NCBI GenBank assembly: GCA_934754975.1
Contig: CAKVKI010000088.1
Location: forward strand, 1 to 9,862
Reading direction: 5' to 3'
DNA: 9,862 nt
Source of the DNA: an uncultured Alistipes sp.
GTDB taxonomy: Bacteria > Bacteroidota > Bacteroidia > Bacteroidales > Rikenellaceae
The notes under the pieces are model-generated. The model had not been told where the DNA came from. It did not search any database and saw nothing but the letters and a program-made list of their open reading frames with translations. Both the position numbers and the translations under genes were made by a program. This document shows, in pieces, positions 6,650-9,862 of the stretch; the first letter of the stretch is position 1, and each line of letters starts with the position of its first letter.

Positions 6650-7639
6650 ATGGACATGATAAAAAAGATAATACACACGTTCCTGCACAATCCGATGCCC
6701 GAACAGGTACAGCGGCAGTTTCAGGCATGGTGCCTGAAAAAGGAGCGTTCGGGTGAAAAATCCGACGCCCTGTGGGAGGAGTGGGAGCGGCTCGACCCGG
6801 CGTCCGTACTCCCGGCGGACGAAAAGGCATACCGCCGCAAGCTCGCCCGGCTGCACCGCGAGATGACGCCCGCAGCCGCTCCGAAACGGGGTCTGTTCAG
6901 CATCACGCGCCGCACGGCGGCCGCGGCCGCGGCAATCGTACTGCTGGTGATGTCCGTCGAATTTTTCGTCGTGAAGCACCTCTCCGCCGACACCACGACA
7001 TGGCTGGTGACCGCCGAGAACAGCAAAGGCCGCTTCACGCTCCCCGACGGATCAGTCGTATGGCTCAACGCCGACTCCCGGCTGGCTTACTCCGACCGCT
7101 TCACCGCTTCGGGCAGCCGCGCGGTCCGGCTCGAAGGCGAAGCCTTCTTCGACGTAAAGCGCGACACGCTGCGCCCCTTCGAAGTGGAAATGGGCAAACT
7201 CCGGGTCAAGGTACTCGGTACGCGTTTCACGGCCAGCCACATGCCGGCATTCAACACGGAGGAGGTGACGCTCCTCTCCGGCAAAGTCGAGGTGTCGGGC
7301 TACCGCAGCGACCAGTCGGTCGTCCTCACCCCCGACCAGAGCTGCACCTACGACGCCAACTCGGGACTGGTCGCCGTGCGCAACGTCTCGGCCAGCAACT
7401 ATTGCAGCTGGACGGGCAATTCGATCATCTTCGACAACATGACGCTGGCCGACATCGCCGTCAACCTGGAACACTGGTACAACATCCGTTTCCGGATCGA
7501 CCGGCAGATCGACACCTCCATACGCATCTCGTTCACCCTGCGGCCCGAAACGCTCGAAGAGACGCTGAAGATCATCGAAACGCTGACGCGTCTTCACTGC
7601 AGGCAGATCGACAAACATCACGTAATAATACATAAATAA
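6650..7639 (+). CDS. FecR family anti-sigma factor
   Basis: Inner-membrane regulator of 329 aa that holds the ECF sigma factor and receives the signal from the receptor's STN domain. Residues 1-80 form the cytoplasmic part, a helical region with basic and acidic clusters (QRQFQAWCLKKERSGEKSDA, then LWEEWERLD), expected to bind sigma. One membrane helix lies at about 88-108. The periplasmic FecR domain is at about 116-215, with TLPDGSVVWLNADSRLAY, RLEGEAFFDVKRD, PFEVEMGKLRVKVLGTRF and LLSGKVEV, all diagnostic. The C-terminal DUF4974-like domain is at about 256-328 (IIFDNMTLADIAVNLEHWYN, then LRPETLEETLKIIETLTRL), the usual Bacteroidetes arrangement and probable contact for the receptor. A second in-frame ATG at residue 3 could also serve as start. 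It lies 134 bp after sigma and 103 bp before the SusC gene. Confidence 0.95.
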   Translation: MDMIKKIIHTFLHNPMPEQVQRQFQAWCLKKERSGEKSDALWEEWERLDPASVLPADEKAYRRKLARLHREMTPAAAPKRGLFSITRRTAAAAAAIVLLVMSVEFFVVKHLSADTTTWLVTAENSKGRFTLPDGSVVWLNADSRLAYSDRFTASGSRAVRLEGEAFFDVKRDTLRPFEVEMGKLRVKVLGTRFTASHMPAFNTEEVTLLSGKVEVSGYRSDQSVVLTPDQSCTYDANSGLVAVRNVSASNYCSWTGNSIIFDNMTLADIAVNLEHWYNIRFRIDRQIDTSIRISFTLRPETLEETLKIIETLTRLHCRQIDKHHVIIHK

Positions 7640-7651
7640 AAGAAACCGACC

Positions 7652-7669
7652 ATGAAACGTAACACATGA
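7652..7669 (+). other. Five-codon open frame and direct repeats in the SusC leader
   Basis: The 103-bp gap between fecR and the receptor holds ATG AAA CGT AAC ACA TGA, a five-codon frame (MKRNT). ACCGACC occurs twice around it (7645-7651 and 7669-7675, 24 bp apart), as does CATGA (7651-7655, 7665-7669). It might be a leader peptide, a regulator half-site pair or simply chance. The AT-rich stretch 7711-7735 just before the receptor start is the more likely promoter/leader region, but no TAnnTTTG box is seen. Confidence 0.2.
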
Positions 7670-7742
7670 CCGACCGGAAACCCTCCCGGATTTACGCTTA
7701 CGGCAACACAAAAAACTATTAATTTAAACTTAAAGCTCAGTT

Positions 7743-8129
7743 ATGAAAAAAGATGAACGCCAGAACTTTTCCGACCGGATACCCTCCGTGCGGAGATTTG
7801 TCGTGTCGCTTGTCCTGCTGCTGCTGACCGCCCTGCCGGCCGCCGCACAGAACAAGAAAATCACCGTCGACCTGGACAACGTCCCGGTCAGGGAATTTAT
7901 CAAAAACGTGGAATCGCAGAGCGGTTATACATTTGCGTATAATAACTCCGAAATCGACCTTACGCGCCGCGTGAGCATCAAGGCGGCCGACGAAAACGTC
8001 GTGGATGTCGTCATCCGCGCGCTCAGTCCCCAGAACCTGACCGCCCGCATGGAGGGCAGCCGCATCGTCGTCAGCCGCAAGCCGGCCGCCGCACCCGCAC
8101 AACCGGCACAGGCAGCAAGGGGGGGGTAG
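7743..8129 (+). CDS. SusC-type receptor, N-terminal STN signalling fragment (frame broken at G8)
   Basis: In the sequenced frame this gives 128 aa: a signal peptide (about 1-35, core VVSLVLLLLTALPAAA, cleavage likely before Q36), an STN (secretin/TonB N-terminal) domain (about 38-112: KITVDLDNVPVREFIKNVES, then YTFAYNNSEIDL, then IRALSPQNLTARMEGSRIVV) and an Ala/Pro linker (113-125). STN domains of FecA-like receptors sit in the periplasm and contact FecR, which matches the fecR gene 103 bp upstream. The frame ends at TAG (8127-8129) straight after eight G, with TGA next in frame. The rest of the receptor continues in the -1 frame, so this is the front of one interrupted gene spanning 7743 to beyond 9862. 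As sequenced it would make a free secreted STN domain of about 93 aa. A homopolymer error, phase-OFF state or recoding site could all explain it. Confidence 0.9.
   Translation: MKKDERQNFSDRIPSVRRFVVSLVLLLLTALPAAAQNKKITVDLDNVPVREFIKNVESQSGYTFAYNNSEIDLTRRVSIKAADENVVDVVIRALSPQNLTARMEGSRIVVSRKPAAAPAQPAQAARGG
8119..8126 (+). repeat. G8 tract inside the SusC gene, candidate phase-variation switch
   Basis: Eight G between GCAA and TAGTGACC. Upstream codons are AGG GGG GGG TAG; downstream receptor codons are GTA GTG ACC GGA. Eight G puts the parts out of register. Six or nine G would read AGG GGG (GGG) GTA GTG and join them; seven would not. The last seven G, in the phase G GGG GGG, also form a textbook -1 slippery heptamer. 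Confidence 0.85.
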
Positions 8130-9862
8130 TGACCGGAACGGTCAAAACGATTTCGGGCGAACCCGTCATCGGCGCCAGCGTAATCGTCCTGGAGACCAAC
8201 CGGGGCAACGTCACCGGTCTTGAGGGCGACTTCTCGGTCGAGGCCATGCCGGGCCAGACGCTCGCCGTCTCCTTCCTGGGTTACAACACGCAGCAGATAA
8301 AGGTCGGCAGCCAGACATCGTTCGACATCACGCTGACCGAGGACAGCAAGCAGATTTCCGAAGTGCTGGTCGTCGGTTACACCCCGATGCGCAAGAGCGA
8401 CTTTACGGGTTCGATCGCCAGCGTCAAAGCCAGCGAACTCTCCGCCACGACGCCCACCGTGGGCCAGTCGTTAGTCGGTAAGGTCGCCGGCGTCGAGGTC
8501 CACCAGACCAGCGGCGCACCGGGCGACGGCGTAACCATCCGCGTGCGCGGCGTCAATTCGCTCTCGGCGAGCAGCGCTCCCCTTTACGTGATCGACGGCT
8601 ATCCCGCTTCGGAGGACGTATTCATCAACCCCAACGACATCGAAAGCATCGACATCCTGAAAGACGCCGCTTCGGCCGCAATTTACGGTTCGCGCGGCGC
8701 ATCGGGCGTCGTACTCATCACCACCAAACGCGGCAAGGACGGCGAAGCCGCAAAAGTCAGCTACGACTTCTCGTACGGCATCCAGCAGCTCGACCACAAA
8801 GTGGACCTGCTGAACTCGACGCAGTTCCGCGACCTGCTGATCGACGCCCGCAACAACTCCTACCGTCTGCGCGCCACGGCCGCCGGCGTGTCGTGGAGCC
8901 CTTACGACGACAACACGATCCGCGCCGCCAAAGGCTTCTCGCTGGCCGAAGTGGGCATCCACCCGATGTTCTACGACTTCTCGACCCGCACCCCCGTAAC
9001 GCCGCAGTACAACACCGACTGGCAGGACGAACTCTTCTCCAACGCCGGCATCATGCGCCACAACGTATCGGTCGTAGGCGGCACGAAAGCCATCAAGTAC
9101 ATGGCCAGCGTCGGTTACATGGACCAGGACGGTATCATCGCCCCGTCGAACCACAACCGCATCAACGCCCGCATCAACCTCGACGCCCAGATCACCAAAC
9201 GCCTGACGGCGAGCATCAGCTACTCGATGTACGACGCCAAGAACACGGTCGTGCAGGCCGAGGGCCGTATGATCAACGACGGCGTGATCCAGAGCGCGCT
9301 GATGTACCTGCCCAACCTGCCGGCCTACGAGGAGAACGGCGATTATGCCCGCAGCGCCATGATCCGCATGAAGACGGACTGGGGCATGAACTTCCCCGAA
9401 AACCCGCTTGCGATCGCCAACGAGCTGGATATCACCGAAAAGATGTCGCGCCATAATCTCAACCTCAACCTGGTTTACGAGTTTATCCCCGACCTCAAGC
9501 TTTCGGCCCGGCTCGGCCAGCAGTGGTACAACTACCGCTATTTCTATTACCGCCCGATGAGCATCGGCCGCGACGCCGCCCCCGCCTACAGCGAAGAGCT
9601 GCGTTCGTCGAACATCGCCCGCACGACCTCGACCTACGACGTAGACCGTCTGGGCGAGTTCACGCTCAGCTATAAGAAAAAGATCGGCCGCCACCACATT
9701 GACGCGCTGGCCGGCTACACCCTCCAGAAGAAGACCTACGACCGTCTGGGCGTCGAAGCCACGGGCTTCGCCGACGACCGCATCCACGAGGTTACGGGCC
9801 ACGGCTCGAACGCTTCGGACATCTCGCTCTACAGCACCCGCAAGGCCGCATGGGCCATGATG
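8129..9862 (+). CDS. SusC/RagA-family TonB-dependent outer-membrane receptor, main part (3' end beyond window)
   Basis: Open for all 578 codons from GTG at 8129 to the edge. Residues counted from that GTG: carboxypeptidase-regulatory-like domain about 1-75 (VTGTV, then GEPVIGASVIV, then LEGDFSVEAMPGQTLAVSFL); TonB-box region EVLVVGY at 78-84; plug about 85-215 with VAGVEVHQTSGAPGDGVTIR, VRGVNSL, PLYVIDGYPA, IESIDILKDA and YGSRGASGVVLITTKRGK. After that comes outer-membrane beta-barrel, with alternating aromatic and polar strands. These are hallmark SusC motifs for TonB-driven uptake of oligosaccharides or similar nutrients, normally with a SusD lipoprotein encoded next. GTG 8129 overlaps the upstream TAG by one base, but a restart there would lack a signal peptide and could not reach the outer membrane. 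A functional protein therefore needs the G8 frame to be corrected. No ATG lies in this frame between the preceding stop near 7940 and 8129. The substrate is unknown. Confidence 0.9.
   Translation, partial: MTGTVKTISGEPVIGASVIVLETNRGNVTGLEGDFSVEAMPGQTLAVSFLGYNTQQIKVGSQTSFDITLTEDSKQISEVLVVGYTPMRKSDFTGSIASVKASELSATTPTVGQSLVGKVAGVEVHQTSGAPGDGVTIRVRGVNSLSASSAPLYVIDGYPASEDVFINPNDIESIDILKDAASAAIYGSRGASGVVLITTKRGKDGEAAKVSYDFSYGIQQLDHKVDLLNSTQFRDLLIDARNNSYRLRATAAGVSWSPYDDNTIRAAKGFSLAEVGIHPMFYDFSTRTPVTPQYNTDWQDELFSNAGIMRHNVSVVGGTKAIKYMASVGYMDQDGIIAPSNHNRINARINLDAQITKRLTASISYSMYDAKNTVVQAEGRMINDGVIQSALMYLPNLPAYEENGDYARSAMIRMKTDWGMNFPENPLAIANELDITEKMSRHNLNLNLVYEFIPDLKLSARLGQQWYNYRYFYYRPMSIGRDAAPAYSEELRSSNIARTTSTYDVDRLGEFTLSYKKKIGRHHIDALAGYTLQKKTYDRLGVEATGFADDRIHEVTGHGSNASDISLYSTRKAAWAMM
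8130..8144 (+). other. Short hairpin just downstream of the SusC G8 tract
   Basis: TGACCG (8130-8135) and CGGTCA (8139-8144) can pair perfectly around a GAA loop, starting three bases after the last G of the tract. The bases also encode the conserved VTGTV motif, so the pairing could be incidental. If the G tract is a frameshift or slippage site, this is the only obvious nearby stimulatory structure, though the spacing is shorter than the usual 5-9 nt. Confidence 0.35.

Noticed and set aside
8129..8131. GTG as a true separate start for the SusC main part, coupled through TAGTG
   Set aside because: A protein starting there has no signal peptide and begins inside the conserved VTGTV strand, so it could not function in the outer membrane; it is used only as a coordinate for the intact frame.
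8471..9802. 443-codon open frame on the minus strand opposite the SusC gene
   Set aside because: The plus-strand frame carries unbroken SusC motifs; the antisense product is a Val/Ala/Arg/Asp-rich shadow caused by GC-rich codon use.
1..9862. CRISPR array, tRNA or rRNA gene, insertion sequence, integrase or attachment site
   Set aside because: No regularly spaced repeats, transposase or integrase motifs, or tRNA-like cloverleaf were found by reading both strands.

Overview
The window looks like a chromosomal segment from a GC-rich member of the Bacteroidales, most like Alistipes or another Rikenellaceae. The evidence is three Bacteroidetes hallmarks: a SusC-type TonB-dependent receptor with an N-terminal STN domain, an ECF sigma/FecR pair whose FecR carries a DUF4974-like C-terminus, and -7 boxes of the form TAnnTTTG in front of genes. 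The genus is inferred from composition and style only.

Layout. On the minus strand, 1-1310 holds an efflux operon read leftwards: a periplasmic adaptor (MFP/HlyD family), then after 12 bp the first 71 codons of an RND permease that runs off the left edge. A 548-bp intergenic region (1311-1858) carries divergent promoters, both with the -7 box TATCTTTG. On the plus strand follow a two-gene operon of conserved envelope proteins of unknown function, DUF2339 (1859-4303) and DUF3999 (4331-5512), and a 448-bp gene-poor stretch. Then comes a trans-envelope signalling locus: ECF sigma factor (5961-6515), a rho-independent terminator, a FecR-type anti-sigma factor (6650-7639) and a SusC-type receptor (from 7743 past the right edge).

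How the right half should work. By analogy with FecI/FecR/FecA, substrate bound by the outer-membrane receptor is sensed through its periplasmic STN domain, passed to FecR in the inner membrane, and relayed to the ECF sigma factor. The sigma factor then transcribes the receptor operon. A SusD partner would be expected just beyond the window.

The most notable feature is in the receptor gene. Its reading frame is broken at a run of exactly eight G (8119-8126), at the linker between the STN signalling domain and the carboxypeptidase-like/plug/barrel part. In the sequenced state translation ends at TAG TGA straight after the tract, giving a secreted STN domain alone. The rest of the receptor is intact in the -1 frame for all 578 codons to the edge. 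Runs of 6 or 9 G would restore one protein. Two further G8 tracts lie in the two long intergenic regions, while I see no G or C run of 6 or 7 in the window. This fits slipped-strand phase variation that would uncouple signalling from transport, or alternatively a -1 frameshift or RNA-polymerase slippage site. A homopolymer sequencing error must be excluded first.
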